Shown: positions 1 to 9,044, counted from the stretch's first letter. The stretch: DNA of 64,000 nt from Gelidibacter salicanalis (GCF_007997285.1 NZ_VORX01000002.1:62001-126000); one strand, 5' to 3'. Numbers and translations: made by a program. Notes: generated by a model not told the origin, from the letters alone.

Positions 1-40
1 TGGAGGCAGAGACTAATCATTTCATACCATTATACATTTA

Positions 41-77
41 AACCGGACACTCACTTTGTTGTTCGGTTTATTTTTTT
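41..77 (+). terminator. Rho-independent terminator of an upstream gene
   Basis: AACCGGACA and TGTTCGGTT pair across a short loop with one G-U pair, and a run of T follows. It must serve a plus-strand gene that ends before the window. Confidence 0.6.
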
Positions 78-116
78 GCCTATTTTTATCTCAATACAAA
101 CTTAACTTTTTAACTT

Positions 117-842
117 ATGGAACAACAGTCTTCTGAAACCAATTTGAGTCATTTGGATGCCAAATTATTGGTGCACACTTCTGATGCTGAACGGGTGGCC
201 TTCTATAAAAAGACCTATGCACACGTAGCAGTTGGTGTTCTGGTTTTTATCATTTTTGAATATTTATTGTTGCAGAGTGAGACGGTAGTCAATTTTGCAC
301 TTTCTATGACTGAAGGTTACAAGTGGTTAATCATGTTAGGAGGTTTTATGTTTATCACCAGTTATGCTGAACGAATGACCATGAAATCTACGGACAAGAA
401 TAAGCAATATTTGGCCTTCGGACTCTATATTTTGGCGCAAGCCTTTATCTTTGTGCCCTTAATTTATATTGCCGCCTTTTATATGGACTCTGGTCCGGAG
501 ATTTTAAATCAGGCCGCTATTGTTACCTTAGCGTTATTTACGGGTTTATCTGCAGTTGTATTTGTGACTAAAAAAGATTTCTCATTTTTAAGAACAGGAT
601 TAACCGTCGGTTTCTTTATAGCCCTGGGACTAATTGTGGCGGGAATTTTATTTGGTTTCAATCTCGGATTGTGGTTTTCAGTAGGGATGTGTCTTCTGGC
701 CGGTGGATCGATTCTATACCAAACTTCCAATTTAGTAAACAAGTACTCTACTGACGACTATATTCCTGCGGCATTAGGATTGTTTGCATCTTTAATGTTA
801 TTATTTTGGTATGTGCTTCAAATCTTTATGTCGAGAGATTAA
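117..842 (+). CDS. Bax inhibitor-1/YccA family membrane protein
   Basis: This 241-residue protein has about seven hydrophobic segments (roughly residues 35-55, 68-85, 98-120, 128-150, 160-182, 185-200 and 218-238) after a polar N-terminus of about 30 residues. The layout and the final DYIPAALGLFASLMLLFWYV stretch are those of the BI-1/YccA (TMBIM) family. Family members are inner-membrane proteins linked to calcium or proton leak and, in E. coli, to the FtsH protease; nothing here identifies the substrate. The gene stands alone. Behind it lies copy 1 of a dispersed 129-nt palindromic element, which separates it from a convergent Lrp gene. Confidence 0.88.
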   Translation: MEQQSSETNLSHLDAKLLVHTSDAERVAFYKKTYAHVAVGVLVFIIFEYLLLQSETVVNFALSMTEGYKWLIMLGGFMFITSYAERMTMKSTDKNKQYLAFGLYILAQAFIFVPLIYIAAFYMDSGPEILNQAAIVTLALFTGLSAVVFVTKKDFSFLRTGLTVGFFIALGLIVAGILFGFNLGLWFSVGMCLLAGGSILYQTSNLVNKYSTDDYIPAALGLFASLMLLFWYVLQIFMSRD

Positions 843-862
843 TTTGTTAATATAATGTCTAT

Positions 863-991
863 AAAAAAGAATGTGTCTCAATAGTTGTGCAACCTATCTG
901 AGAGTTGAATATTTGAGAACTATTCTCGAACAGCTGTCCGAGACATGAATATAAAAAAAGCCGTTTCAATTAGTTTTGAGACGGCTTCTTT
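863..991 (-). repeat. 129-nt palindrome-rich dispersed element, copy 1
   Basis: This stretch matches the reverse complement of 59032-59160 without gaps at about 118 of 129 positions. Read on the minus strand, from the end of the Lrp gene, it starts with a 12-bp hairpin (AAGCCGTCTCAA, loop, TTGAAACGGCTT), then the near-palindrome CGGACAGCTGTTCG, then GAGAATAGTTCTC, and ends in a T tract. The A/G difference in the first hairpin keeps a G-U pair. The hairpin can terminate Lrp. I do not recognise the element as a named family. Confidence 0.85.
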
Positions 992-1007
992 TCATTTATA
1001 GAAGTTA

Positions 1008-1478
1008 CTATATCTGAATCTGTCGGTCAATTTGCTGATTTAAGGAAATAAACGTTTCTGTTCTTGAGACACCTGCAATAGATTGAATTTCCTTATTGAG
1101 CAAATGCATTAGATGTTCATTGTCTTTACATAGAATTTTAATTAGAATACTCCAATTTCCGGTAGTGTAATGGCATTCTAAAACTTCCGGAATTTTTTGT
1201 AATTGTTTTACCGCTTCAGGATTGCTCATGGCCTTATCTAGGTATATACCAACAAAAGCCATGGTAGTATAACCTAATACCTTTGGATTGATCACGAATT
1301 TTGATCCTGAGATCAATCCAGATTTTTCCAATTTTCTCAGGCGTTGATGAATAGCGGCACCAGAAATCCCCACGCTTCGCGCTATTTCCAAAATGGGTGT
1401 TCGCGCATCTTCCATTAAGGCCCGAAGGATCTTTTTATCAATCCCGTCAATTTGTATGTTTTGATTGACTATTTTCAT
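1008..1478 (-). CDS. Lrp/AsnC family transcriptional regulator
   Basis: This 156-residue protein has an N-terminal winged helix-turn-helix (about residues 12-62, with GISGAAIHQRLRKLEKSGLI) and a C-terminal RAM ligand-binding domain (about 75-150) containing the typical HYTTGNWSILIKI stretch. Lrp/AsnC proteins form octamers that sense amino acids. The gene follows the saccharopine dehydrogenase gene on the same strand after 71 nt, which suggests that it responds to lysine or a related amino acid and controls that gene. This target is inferred from position only. A strong hairpin inside the 129-nt repeat follows the stop codon. Confidence 0.9.
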   Translation of the reverse strand: MKIVNQNIQIDGIDKKILRALMEDARTPILEIARSVGISGAAIHQRLRKLEKSGLISGSKFVINPKVLGYTTMAFVGIYLDKAMSNPEAVKQLQKIPEVLECHYTTGNWSILIKILCKDNEHLMHLLNKEIQSIAGVSRTETFISLNQQIDRQIQI

Positions 1479-1549
1479 GTCGATTATTCCCCACTGACGG
1501 GAATTTATTTACTTAATTAATGGGAGGTTGCAATCGCAATTTTTGGACC

Positions 1550-2914
1550 CTAAACATTTAATGGATTGTAACCCAAATATGGGACTTCTTTTTCAGTAAA
1601 CTTGATGTCGAATGCTTCCAATTCTGAAAGGATCGGACCATAAACTTCTTTGGTGATTGGGATTTGGACACCAGGAGTGACAATCTTTCCATTTAAGATC
1701 GCCAAGGTGGCCATAGCAACCGGCAATCCCACGGTCTTAGCCATTGCGGTATAGGTCATATCTTCGCCTAAGGCTACCATAGTGGAATCAATTTGATGCA
1801 TCTTGCCTTCTAATTCGTAGCCAAACTTGTGGTACATAACCAACATGTCCTTATCATGATCATGAAGCATCCAGCTGTCCATTAATATTTTTTGCAGGAT
1901 TTCGGCAGGAGTAGCTTTTTTAAGGCCCACCATTTTGTTGCGATTAAAAATGTCCAACTCTTCAAATTTTTCCCAAATAATATCATCTTGATCAATTTTA
2001 AGGGACAATCTAAATTTCAATTCTACGGAATCTGTAGTGCTATATGGTAAAAATGCATTTACAAAGTCACGGTAGCTCATGTTTTCACTATCATCTATCG
2101 TGTAACTATCATCAGTCATGCCTAATTGCACAAAAACATTCCATGCTCTACTAAAACCAACGCGTCGCATGGTGCCTCTGTATAAGGTTTTTATGTGGTC
2201 TAATCCATAAACACTTTGGTACTTTAACGAATCTCTATTGGCATACGCCTCAAATCGGCCGTAGCCATCAACGTCTAAAAATTCAGTTCTTCTAAACAAG
2301 CGGTGGTAAGGAATGTATTTATAATTGCCTTCTTGAATAAATTTTGCAGCACTTCCTTGTCCGGCAACCACCACATTTCGCGGGTTCCAAGTAAATTTAT
2401 AGTTCCATAGATTATTATCGCTTTCTGGCGCAACCAATCCACCCGCAAATGATTCAAATAATACCATTTTTCCGCCTTTAGCCCTAATACTATCAATAAC
2501 CTTCATGGCGCTCATATGATCAATACCAGGATCTACCCCAATTTCATTCATAAACACCAAGCCTTTATTTTTAGCCGCTTGGTCAAGGTCTTCCATTTCC
2601 TTGCTGACGTAAGAAGCGGTAACCATATTTTTGCCGTACGTAATACAATCTTTAGCCACTTCAATGTGATATCTTGCCGGCAGCATAGATATTACAATGT
2701 CGGCATTTTCAATAGCACTCTGTCGGGATTGCTTATCAAAAACATCTAAGTTAATGGCATGGGCATGCTCGTGATTATTGATGAGTTTGTTTGCATTTTG
2801 GAGATTGATGTCTCCTATTATAATATGTAGATTTTCAGATTCTGATTTTTCTAATAAATATTTGATGAGGTATGAAGAAGATTTTCCTGAACCTATGACT
2901 AAAATTTTTCGCAT
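1550..2914 (-). CDS. Saccharopine dehydrogenase family protein
   Basis: This 454-residue protein begins with a Rossmann dinucleotide site (ILVIGSGKSSSYLIKYLL, residues 4-21). The NEIGVDPGIDHMSAM motif and a C-terminal saccharopine dehydrogenase domain follow. The family oxidises saccharopine to glutamate and 2-aminoadipate semialdehyde, or performs related amino-acid oxidations, so a role in lysine breakdown is likely. The length and motifs fit the glutamate-forming (LYS9-like) type. It is followed by an Lrp gene on the same strand and diverges from DUF423, with an 84-nt gap that holds an inverted repeat (2930-2952). Confidence 0.85.
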   Translation of the reverse strand: MRKILVIGSGKSSSYLIKYLLEKSESENLHIIIGDINLQNANKLINNHEHAHAINLDVFDKQSRQSAIENADIVISMLPARYHIEVAKDCITYGKNMVTASYVSKEMEDLDQAAKNKGLVFMNEIGVDPGIDHMSAMKVIDSIRAKGGKMVLFESFAGGLVAPESDNNLWNYKFTWNPRNVVVAGQGSAAKFIQEGNYKYIPYHRLFRRTEFLDVDGYGRFEAYANRDSLKYQSVYGLDHIKTLYRGTMRRVGFSRAWNVFVQLGMTDDSYTIDDSENMSYRDFVNAFLPYSTTDSVELKFRLSLKIDQDDIIWEKFEELDIFNRNKMVGLKKATPAEILQKILMDSWMLHDHDKDMLVMYHKFGYELEGKMHQIDSTMVALGEDMTYTAMAKTVGLPVAMATLAILNGKIVTPGVQIPITKEVYGPILSELEAFDIKFTEKEVPYLGYNPLNV

Positions 2915-2929
2915 AATGGGAATTCTTGA

Positions 2930-2952
2930 GTAGTTTTGTGTTTATTAACTAC
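2930..2952. promoter_or_regulatory. Inverted repeat between divergent genes
   Basis: GTAGTT and AACTAC form an inverted repeat with an 11-nt spacer, just upstream of the saccharopine dehydrogenase start. It could be an operator for the linked Lrp protein. The short arms make chance a real alternative. Confidence 0.3.
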
Positions 2953-2998
2953 GAATTTACTAAATAACTCTTGGTTATTGAAGGCATAATTTAATTAT

Positions 2999-3394
2999 AT
3001 GAACAGAACAATTTTAATAACAGCTGCTGCTTTGGGGATCATTGCCATAGCACTGGGCGCCTTTGGGGCACACGGTTTAAAGCAATTGATTTCAGTTGAG
3101 GCGCAACAAACTTTTGAAACGGGAGTGCGCTACCAAATGTACCATGCTTTATTATTGTTATTTGTTGGTTCTACTACGCTTATAAAAGCGAAATCTAAAA
3201 CCATAATTTATTATCTGGTTGTAGTGGGCGTATTGTTTTTCTCTGGATCTATCTATGGCCTGGCGACGATGGATGTTACAAATATCAACTTTAAAAGCAT
3301 TGGATTTATTACCCCATTAGGTGGTTTATTATTGCTGACGGCTTGGGTAATAATGATGGTAGGATTTTTTAAGGAAAAACGTTATAATTCTTAA
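2999..3394 (+). CDS. DUF423 family membrane protein
   Basis: This 131-residue protein is mostly four transmembrane helices. It has the DUF423 hallmark LGAFGAHGLK near residue 20 and the conserved RYQMYHALLLL and FSGSIYGL segments. It is the YgdD-like family of small inner-membrane proteins of unknown function. The gene runs toward pckA, with 61 nt between them that contain a TAATTTTG promoter element, so pckA probably has its own start. Confidence 0.88.
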   Translation: MNRTILITAAALGIIAIALGAFGAHGLKQLISVEAQQTFETGVRYQMYHALLLLFVGSTTLIKAKSKTIIYYLVVVGVLFFSGSIYGLATMDVTNINFKSIGFITPLGGLLLLTAWVIMMVGFFKEKRYNS

Positions 3395-3422
3395 AAAGAA
3401 GTGCATACTTTAAAATAATTGC

Positions 3423-3430
3423 TAATTTTG
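3423..3430 (+). promoter_or_regulatory. Bacteroidota -7 promoter element of pckA
   Basis: TAATTTTG fits the TAnnTTTG consensus 26 nt before the pckA start codon. No clear -33 TTTG is present. Confidence 0.5.
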
Positions 3431-3455
3431 TAGCCACAAACAACACAATATTATT

Positions 3456-5072
3456 ATGGCCAATAACACCCAAACTACGAAATCGATTTCGTTAGATGAT
3501 TACGGTATTAAAAATGCCGAAGTACATTACCAATTACATCCAGATCGTCTTCATGACATTGCTATTGCCAAAGGGCATGGCGTTGAAGCCTCTTCTGGCG
3601 CGTTGGCAGTCAACACCGGAGAATTTACAGGACGGTCGCCTCAGGATCGATTTATTGTAAAGGATGAGGTTACTAAAGACCGTGTATGGTGGGGAAATGT
3701 AAATATTGCATTTGATCCGGACGACTTTCAGAAATTGTACGATAAGGTGACGGAGTATCTGTCAGGGAAAGAGCTTTTTGTAAGGGATAGTTACGCTTGC
3801 GCGGACGAAAATTACAAATTAAATATTAGGGTAATTACAGAATATGCTTGGAGTAACCAGTTTGCATATAATATGTTTTTACGTCCAACCGAAAAAGAGT
3901 TGGAAAACTTTACACCAGAGTGGACTATTGTCAATGCTCCTGGATTTATGGCTGATCCTAAAGTGGATAAAACACGCCAACACAACTTTGCAATCCTTGA
4001 TTTTACCAGAAAAATAGCCTTAATCGGCGGTACCGGTTATACAGGCGAAATTAAAAAAGGAATTTTTTCTGCGTTAAATTTTATTTTGCCTGTATTTAAA
4101 AACACCTTGCCAATGCACTGCAGTGCGAATATTGGTAAAGATGATGATACAGCTATTTTCTTCGGATTATCGGGTACAGGAAAAACCACCTTATCTGCAG
4201 ATCCAGGCAGACGTCTTATTGGAGACGATGAACATGGCTGGACAAAAGAAAACACGGTCTTTAATTTTGAAGGAGGCTGTTATGCTAAAGTCATCAACCT
4301 TTGTGAAGAGAACGAACCAGATATTTTTAAAGCCATCAAAAAAGGTGCAATTTTAGAGAACGTTATCTTGCATGCAGACGGAAAAGTTGATTTTGACGAT
4401 GTTTCTATCACCCAAAACACCCGTGTCAGTTACCCGTTAGATCATATTGAGAATACCGTTATGCCATCCATTGGCGACAATCCTAAAAATATTTTCTTTT
4501 TAACAGCAGATGCTTTTGGTGTTTTGCCTCCAATTTCTAAATTGACTCCAAGTCAGGCAGCCTACCATTTTATTTCTGGCTATACTGCTAAAGTTGCGGG
4601 TACGGAAGCTGGAGTTGTTGAACCTACACCAAATTTCTCAGCGTGTTTTGGCGCGCCATTTATGCCATTACATCCAGCAAAATATGCTGAAATGTTGAGT
4701 AGTAAAATACAGGATACAGGTGTTAATGTTTGGTTAGTAAATACCGGTTGGACTGGTGGGCCTTACGGTGTAGGGACACGTATGAAATTGAAATATACCC
4801 GAGCAATGATCAATGCGGTATTAAACGGTGATTTAAAAGATTATACGTATGAAGATTATCATATCCATTCCGTGTTTGGAGTAGCACAACCAAGATCCTG
4901 TCCGGGCGTTCCAACAGAAGTCTTGAGTCCAAGAACAACATGGAATGATGATCAGGCTTACTATACTACAGCTTTTAAACTAGCGAATTCGTTCCGAGAA
5001 AACTTTAAGAAATTTGAAAGTTTTGCGAGTGAAGAAATTAGAAGAGGTGGCCCACAACGTTACGCGTTTTAA
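3456..5072 (+). CDS. pckA: Phosphoenolpyruvate carboxykinase (ATP)
   Basis: This 538-residue enzyme converts oxaloacetate and ATP to phosphoenolpyruvate, CO2 and ADP, the entry step of gluconeogenesis. It shows the PEPCK signature features: GRSPQDRFIV near residue 58, the kinase-1a loop GLSGTGKTTLS near 236, the metal-binding LIGDDEHGW just after, FFLTADAFGVLPP, and NTGWTGGPYGVG in the C-terminal half. The length is normal for the ATP-dependent class. It is preceded by its own -7 element, and a two-way terminator follows before the convergent hemD gene. Confidence 0.97.
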   Translation: MANNTQTTKSISLDDYGIKNAEVHYQLHPDRLHDIAIAKGHGVEASSGALAVNTGEFTGRSPQDRFIVKDEVTKDRVWWGNVNIAFDPDDFQKLYDKVTEYLSGKELFVRDSYACADENYKLNIRVITEYAWSNQFAYNMFLRPTEKELENFTPEWTIVNAPGFMADPKVDKTRQHNFAILDFTRKIALIGGTGYTGEIKKGIFSALNFILPVFKNTLPMHCSANIGKDDDTAIFFGLSGTGKTTLSADPGRRLIGDDEHGWTKENTVFNFEGGCYAKVINLCEENEPDIFKAIKKGAILENVILHADGKVDFDDVSITQNTRVSYPLDHIENTVMPSIGDNPKNIFFLTADAFGVLPPISKLTPSQAAYHFISGYTAKVAGTEAGVVEPTPNFSACFGAPFMPLHPAKYAEMLSSKIQDTGVNVWLVNTGWTGGPYGVGTRMKLKYTRAMINAVLNGDLKDYTYEDYHIHSVFGVAQPRSCPGVPTEVLSPRTTWNDDQAYYTTAFKLANSFRENFKKFESFASEEIRRGGPQRYAF

Positions 5073-5376
5073 AAACTTAGTTTAGGTATCATTAGTGTGC
5101 GGTAAATATATATTAATTAACAAGCTCCTTTAGATCAAGAGACATTAGTAGATTCGAAATGATATTTTACTTTTTAAAATCTTTTTCTACCAAGAGTGAT
5201 TGGATCATTTGAATTTAAATGATCGTAGTTTGTCAGTTCGTTGCAAGCGAGTCTTTATTCTTTATTCTAACAGCGCAGCGATCTAGATTCTTTATTGGAC
5301 AAAACTGTTTAGTTATATAGAAAAAGGCGATTCAATTTACTGAATCGCCTTTTTTATGTTTTAAAAAATTTAAGAT
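5073..5376. other. Convergent intergenic gap, 304 nt
   Basis: The gap separates the 3' ends of pckA and hemD. Apart from the terminator at 5321-5355 I see only AT-rich sequence, including TCTTTAT twice in tandem near 5250. No open frame or RNA gene is supported. Confidence 0.5.
5321..5355. terminator. Bidirectional terminator between pckA and hemD
   Basis: AAAAAGGCGATTCA and TGAATCGCCTTTTT form a perfect stem with a 6-nt loop, with A and T tracts on the two sides, so it can act on both converging genes. Confidence 0.85.
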
Positions 5377-6126
5377 TTATTTGCCTTTATTTACTTTCTC
5401 AATATATTTCTCCAAAGCCATAGTCATGGATGGCGTTTCAGGTGTAGGCGCTAAGATGTCAACACGTAAGCCGTGTTCTTCAACCGCCTTGGCCGTTGTA
5501 TTCCCAAAAACAGCAATACGGGTGTCGTTTTGCTTAAAATCTGGAAAATTATGAAACAATGATTCAATTCCTGATGGACTAAAGAATACTAAAATATCGT
5601 AATATACATCCGCTAAATCAGAAAGATCACTAATGACGGTCTTATAAAAAACACCTTCCTTCCACTTAATATTTAAAGCATTAAGGGTAGCCGGAACTTC
5701 ATCTTTTAATTTGTCAGTCGTCGGTAGCAGAAAGCTTTCGTCTTTATATTTTTTAATTAAAGGGGAAAGGTCTTCAAAATTACGTTTTCCAACATAAATC
5801 TTTCGTTTTCTATAGACAACGTATTTTTGCAGATAGAAAGCGACCGCTTCACTCTGACAAAAATATTTTAAAGTATCTGGTACTTTAAAGCGCATTTCGT
5901 CTGCCACTCTAAAAAAATGATCCACAGAATTTCTGCTGGTTAAAATAATGGCAGTATATTGTGTTAAATCTACTTTTTGGTGTCTGACGTCTTTGGCGGC
6001 AACACCTTCTACATGAATAAATGGGCGAAAGTCAATCTTTACTTTTTGCTTTTCTTGGAGATCGAAGTAAGGCGAATTTTCGATTTTAGGTTCAGGTTGT
6101 GACACTAAAATTGTTTTCACTTTCAT
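5377..6126 (-). CDS. hemD: Uroporphyrinogen-III synthase
   Basis: This 249-residue protein fits the HemD family, which cyclises hydroxymethylbilane to uroporphyrinogen III in haem synthesis. Two alternating Rossmann-like lobes are visible. They include AIILTSRNSVDHFF in the first half and DILVFFSPSGIESLF with IAVFGNTTAKAVEEHGL in the second, which are the usual conserved positions of this poorly conserved family. It lies 15 nt downstream of a DUF4271 gene on the same strand, a pairing common in Bacteroidota. I could see no other haem genes nearby. Confidence 0.85.
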   Translation of the reverse strand: MKVKTILVSQPEPKIENSPYFDLQEKQKVKIDFRPFIHVEGVAAKDVRHQKVDLTQYTAIILTSRNSVDHFFRVADEMRFKVPDTLKYFCQSEAVAFYLQKYVVYRKRKIYVGKRNFEDLSPLIKKYKDESFLLPTTDKLKDEVPATLNALNIKWKEGVFYKTVISDLSDLADVYYDILVFFSPSGIESLFHNFPDFKQNDTRIAVFGNTTAKAVEEHGLRVDILAPTPETPSMTMALEKYIEKVNKGK

Positions 6127-6141
6127 AGGCTTGGGATGGTT

Positions 6142-6795
6142 TTAAGCTTTATATTCTACAATTATTTTATACAAAATCAGATAAGGCCCAATTTCAAGTG
6201 TGCAAAGATACAAAATAAAATAGAATATGTTGTTAATCACAGTCTTTTGATGATTTTTAAAAGACGTGATGAACCCTACTACAGAGATCACAATAAGAAG
6301 CAAAATAACTGCAATAATTAAGATTTTTGACGGCTGCAATGTGTACAATAACAACGCATTAATGGGGAGCAGGATCAATCCTGCAAAGTTTTTATAACTG
6401 ATTTTTTGAAAGAGGTAAGCATCAATTATTTTGTCAATTTCAAACACACTTCCTATAAGTCGTTCTATTAAAATTTTGATGAGCGAAAGGGTGCCAACAC
6501 CAAAAATAAACTTCAAAAACACCGCCAACTCAAAGGTTTTCGTAGCTTCCAAAGTGAGGTAAGAAAGGTAGGAAAATACTGAAATTGAAATTACCAGATT
6601 TAAAAATAGGAGCCCGTCAAAAACATCAATAAATTTTTGTTCCTTGGTATAAATCTTTAAATATTTTGAATTCCCAAATACACCGAGGAAATCTATAAAC
6701 CGATTGGTGAAGGTGACCTTGGCAATGGTGATGAAAATCAATCCCAAAACCAAAAAAATGGTAAACCATTCGTAAGATATGACCTCTCTTAGCAT
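6142..6795 (-). CDS. DUF4271 membrane protein
   Basis: This 217-residue protein has five or six hydrophobic helices separated by short loops. It fits DUF4271, a Bacteroidota family of unknown function usually found directly before hemD, as here. The conserved region around KFIFGVGTLSLIKILIERLIG and the C-terminal FILYLCTLEIGPYLILYK support this. An inner-membrane location is expected. Co-transcription with hemD is likely, since the genes are 15 nt apart, but the function cannot be read from the sequence. Confidence 0.8.
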   Translation of the reverse strand: MLREVISYEWFTIFLVLGLIFITIAKVTFTNRFIDFLGVFGNSKYLKIYTKEQKFIDVFDGLLFLNLVISISVFSYLSYLTLEATKTFELAVFLKFIFGVGTLSLIKILIERLIGSVFEIDKIIDAYLFQKISYKNFAGLILLPINALLLYTLQPSKILIIAVILLLIVISVVGFITSFKNHQKTVINNIFYFILYLCTLEIGPYLILYKIIVEYKA

Positions 6796-6859
6796 GCCGC
6801 TAAATTATAAAGAATATTTTATCTGTTCATTTCAATAAAATTAATCTTTTAAAAAAACT

Positions 6860-6867
6860 TACTTTTG
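6860..6867 (+). promoter_or_regulatory. -7 promoter element of the mannosyltransferase operon
   Basis: TACTTTTG matches TAnnTTTG 16 nt before the start codon. No strict -33 motif is visible. Confidence 0.45.
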
Positions 6868-6883
6868 CTAAAATTTTTCTCTG

Positions 6884-7606
6884 ATGAAAGACGCTGTTGT
6901 CATCATTCCAACATACAATGAAATTGAAAACATTGAAGCCATTATCATTGCGGTTTTTGCGCAAGATAAAGCCTTTGATGTGCTTGTGGTAGATGACAAT
7001 TCGCCCGATTTAACCGCAGAAAAAGTAGAATCTTTACAAAAGGAATTCCCAGACCGTTTATTTTTGCTAAAACGGAAGACTAAGACTGGTTTAGGGACGG
7101 CCTATATTGACGGATTTAAATGGTGTTTGGCCAAAGATTATGCGTATATTTTTGAGATGGACGCTGACTTTTCCCATAATCCAGACGATTTAGTTAAACT
7201 TTATAAGGCCTGTGCCACAGATGGGGCTGATGTTGCAATTGGTTCGCGATACATTACAGGGGTGAATGTGGTCAATTGGCCCATGAACCGGATTCTGTTG
7301 TCTTATTTTGCCTCCAAGTATGTCCGATTTATTACCCAAATGGACATTCAGGACACTACAGCGGGGTTTGTATGTTATAAAAATAAAGTGTTGCAGACCA
7401 TTGATTTGGATGCCATAAAATTTGTGGGCTACGCGTTTCAAATTGAAATGAAATTTAAGGCGCATTTAAAAGGGTTCAACATTGTAGAAATTCCCGTAAT
7501 TTTCACAGATCGGGCAAAAGGAAAATCGAAAATGAGCAGTGGGATTATCTCAGAAGCCATTTTTGGAGTTATAAACATGAAATTTAAAAGCCTATTTGGC
7601 AAGTAA
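6884..7606 (+). CDS. Polyprenol monophosphomannose synthase (GT2)
   Basis: This 240-residue GT2 enzyme has the dolichol-phosphate mannosyltransferase pattern: VVIIPTYNEIENI at the N-terminus, VLVVDDNSPDLT near residue 40, the metal-binding FEMDADFSHNPDDL near 90, and IGSRYITGVNVVNWP. It probably transfers mannose from GDP-mannose to a polyprenyl phosphate at the inner membrane for later glycan or glycoprotein synthesis. There is no C-terminal transmembrane domain, so it is a soluble or peripheral form. It leads an operon with dihydroorotase and DUF4296. Confidence 0.88.
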   Translation: MKDAVVIIPTYNEIENIEAIIIAVFAQDKAFDVLVVDDNSPDLTAEKVESLQKEFPDRLFLLKRKTKTGLGTAYIDGFKWCLAKDYAYIFEMDADFSHNPDDLVKLYKACATDGADVAIGSRYITGVNVVNWPMNRILLSYFASKYVRFITQMDIQDTTAGFVCYKNKVLQTIDLDAIKFVGYAFQIEMKFKAHLKGFNIVEIPVIFTDRAKGKSKMSSGIISEAIFGVINMKFKSLFGK

Positions 7607-7697
7607 TATGAAACGAGCATGCTAAAAAATTCACCACCCAAGGGAATGATTAATTGCGAACACCATGTGTCCGTTAAAAAACAATAGAAATAAACAC

Positions 7698-9044
7698 ATG
7701 AAAGCAAGAACGGTACTTATTAAAAATGCTAAAATTGTTAATGAAGGACACATCTTTGAAGGCGATATTTTAATTGAAGGCGAATTTATAAAAGAAATAG
7801 ACACATCCATCAGCGCTAAAACGGCCGATGTTGTAGTGATAGATGTAGAAGGTAATTATGTGTTTCCTGGGGTTATTGATGATCAAGTGCATTTTAGAGA
7901 ACCAGGTTTGACGCACAAAGCAACTATCGAATCTGAATCGAGAGCCGCTGTGGCAGGAGGCATCACTTCGTTTATTGAAATGCCCAATACGGTACCGCAA
8001 ACCACAACTATTGAAAAGTTGGACGAAAAATTTGCTATTGCTGCAGAGTCGTCTTACGCCAACTATTCCTTTATGTTTGGAGGCACCAACACCAACCTGG
8101 ACGAAGTCTTAAAAGTGGATTCTAAAAATGTGGCCGGTCTTAAATTATTCTTAGGCTCATCAACTGGAGATATGTTGGTGGATAATACAGAAGTTTTGGA
8201 AAAGATTTTTAGAAGTACAGATTTGTTAATCTCTGTGCATTGTGAAGATGAAGCCACCATTAAAAAGAACCTTGAAGCACATATTGAAAAATACGGAAAT
8301 GATATTCCTATGGAATGCCATCCGGATATTAGAAGCGCTGAAGCTTGCTACATTTCATCGTCTAAAGCCATTGAATTAGCTAAGAAAACTGGCGCTCGTT
8401 TACATATATTTCATGTGTCCACCGCTAAGGAGACGAAACTGTTTAGTAATAAAATCCCTTTAAAGGACAAAAAAATCACTGCGGAAGTTTGTATTCACCA
8501 TCTATGGTTCAGCGATGAAGATTACAAGAAAAAGGGAACTTTGATCAAATGGAATCCTGCAGTAAAAACGACTAAAGATCGTGACGCCTTGTGGAAAGCT
8601 TTGTTAGATGGTCGTATTGATGTGGTAGCTACGGATCACGCGCCACATACCTTAGAAGAAAAGAAAAACATTTACACGGAAGCTCCTTCTGGTGGGCCTT
8701 TGGTGCAACATGCTTTAGTGGCTATGATTGAAGCGTATCATCAAGGAAAAATCAGCTTAGAGAAAATTGCGGAAAAAATGTGTCATAACCCCGCCATGCT
8801 CTTTCAAGTAGAAAAAAGAGGCTATATAAAAAAAGGGTATTATGCTGATTTGGCCATTGTAGATATCAACAACCCTTGGACGGTTAAAAAGGATAACATT
8901 CTATACAAATGTGGCTGGTCTCCTTTTGAAAATATGCTTTTTAAATCGAGAATTACCCACACCTTTGTAAATGGTTCCCTAGTCTATAAAAATTTCAAGT
9001 TTATGAATATTAAAGCTGGGAAACGCTTAACTTTTAAAAGATGA
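7698..9044 (+). CDS. Dihydroorotase, first zinc His replaced by Gln
   Basis: This amidohydrolase makes dihydroorotate from carbamoyl-aspartate in pyrimidine synthesis. I start it at 7698 (448 residues), because the extra 11 upstream residues have no family match. The metal motif that is usually DxHxH reads DDQVHFREPG (residues 61-70), so the first ligand is Gln63 while His65 is kept. Later residues are present in LISVHCEDE, LHIFHVSTAKE and DVVATDHAPHT. The same Q variant is, as far as I recall, widespread in Bacteroidota dihydroorotases, so it is probably a clade feature. The DUF4296 gene overlaps its stop by 4 nt. Confidence 0.88.
   Translation: MKARTVLIKNAKIVNEGHIFEGDILIEGEFIKEIDTSISAKTADVVVIDVEGNYVFPGVIDDQVHFREPGLTHKATIESESRAAVAGGITSFIEMPNTVPQTTTIEKLDEKFAIAAESSYANYSFMFGGTNTNLDEVLKVDSKNVAGLKLFLGSSTGDMLVDNTEVLEKIFRSTDLLISVHCEDEATIKKNLEAHIEKYGNDIPMECHPDIRSAEACYISSSKAIELAKKTGARLHIFHVSTAKETKLFSNKIPLKDKKITAEVCIHHLWFSDEDYKKKGTLIKWNPAVKTTKDRDALWKALLDGRIDVVATDHAPHTLEEKKNIYTEAPSGGPLVQHALVAMIEAYHQGKISLEKIAEKMCHNPAMLFQVEKRGYIKKGYYADLAIVDINNPWTVKKDNILYKCGWSPFENMLFKSRITHTFVNGSLVYKNFKFMNIKAGKRLTFKR

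Noticed and set aside
5245-5310. TCTTTAT tandem twice plus near repeats
   Set aside because: There are only two perfect copies and no link to a start codon, so they are not reported as a third heptamer array.
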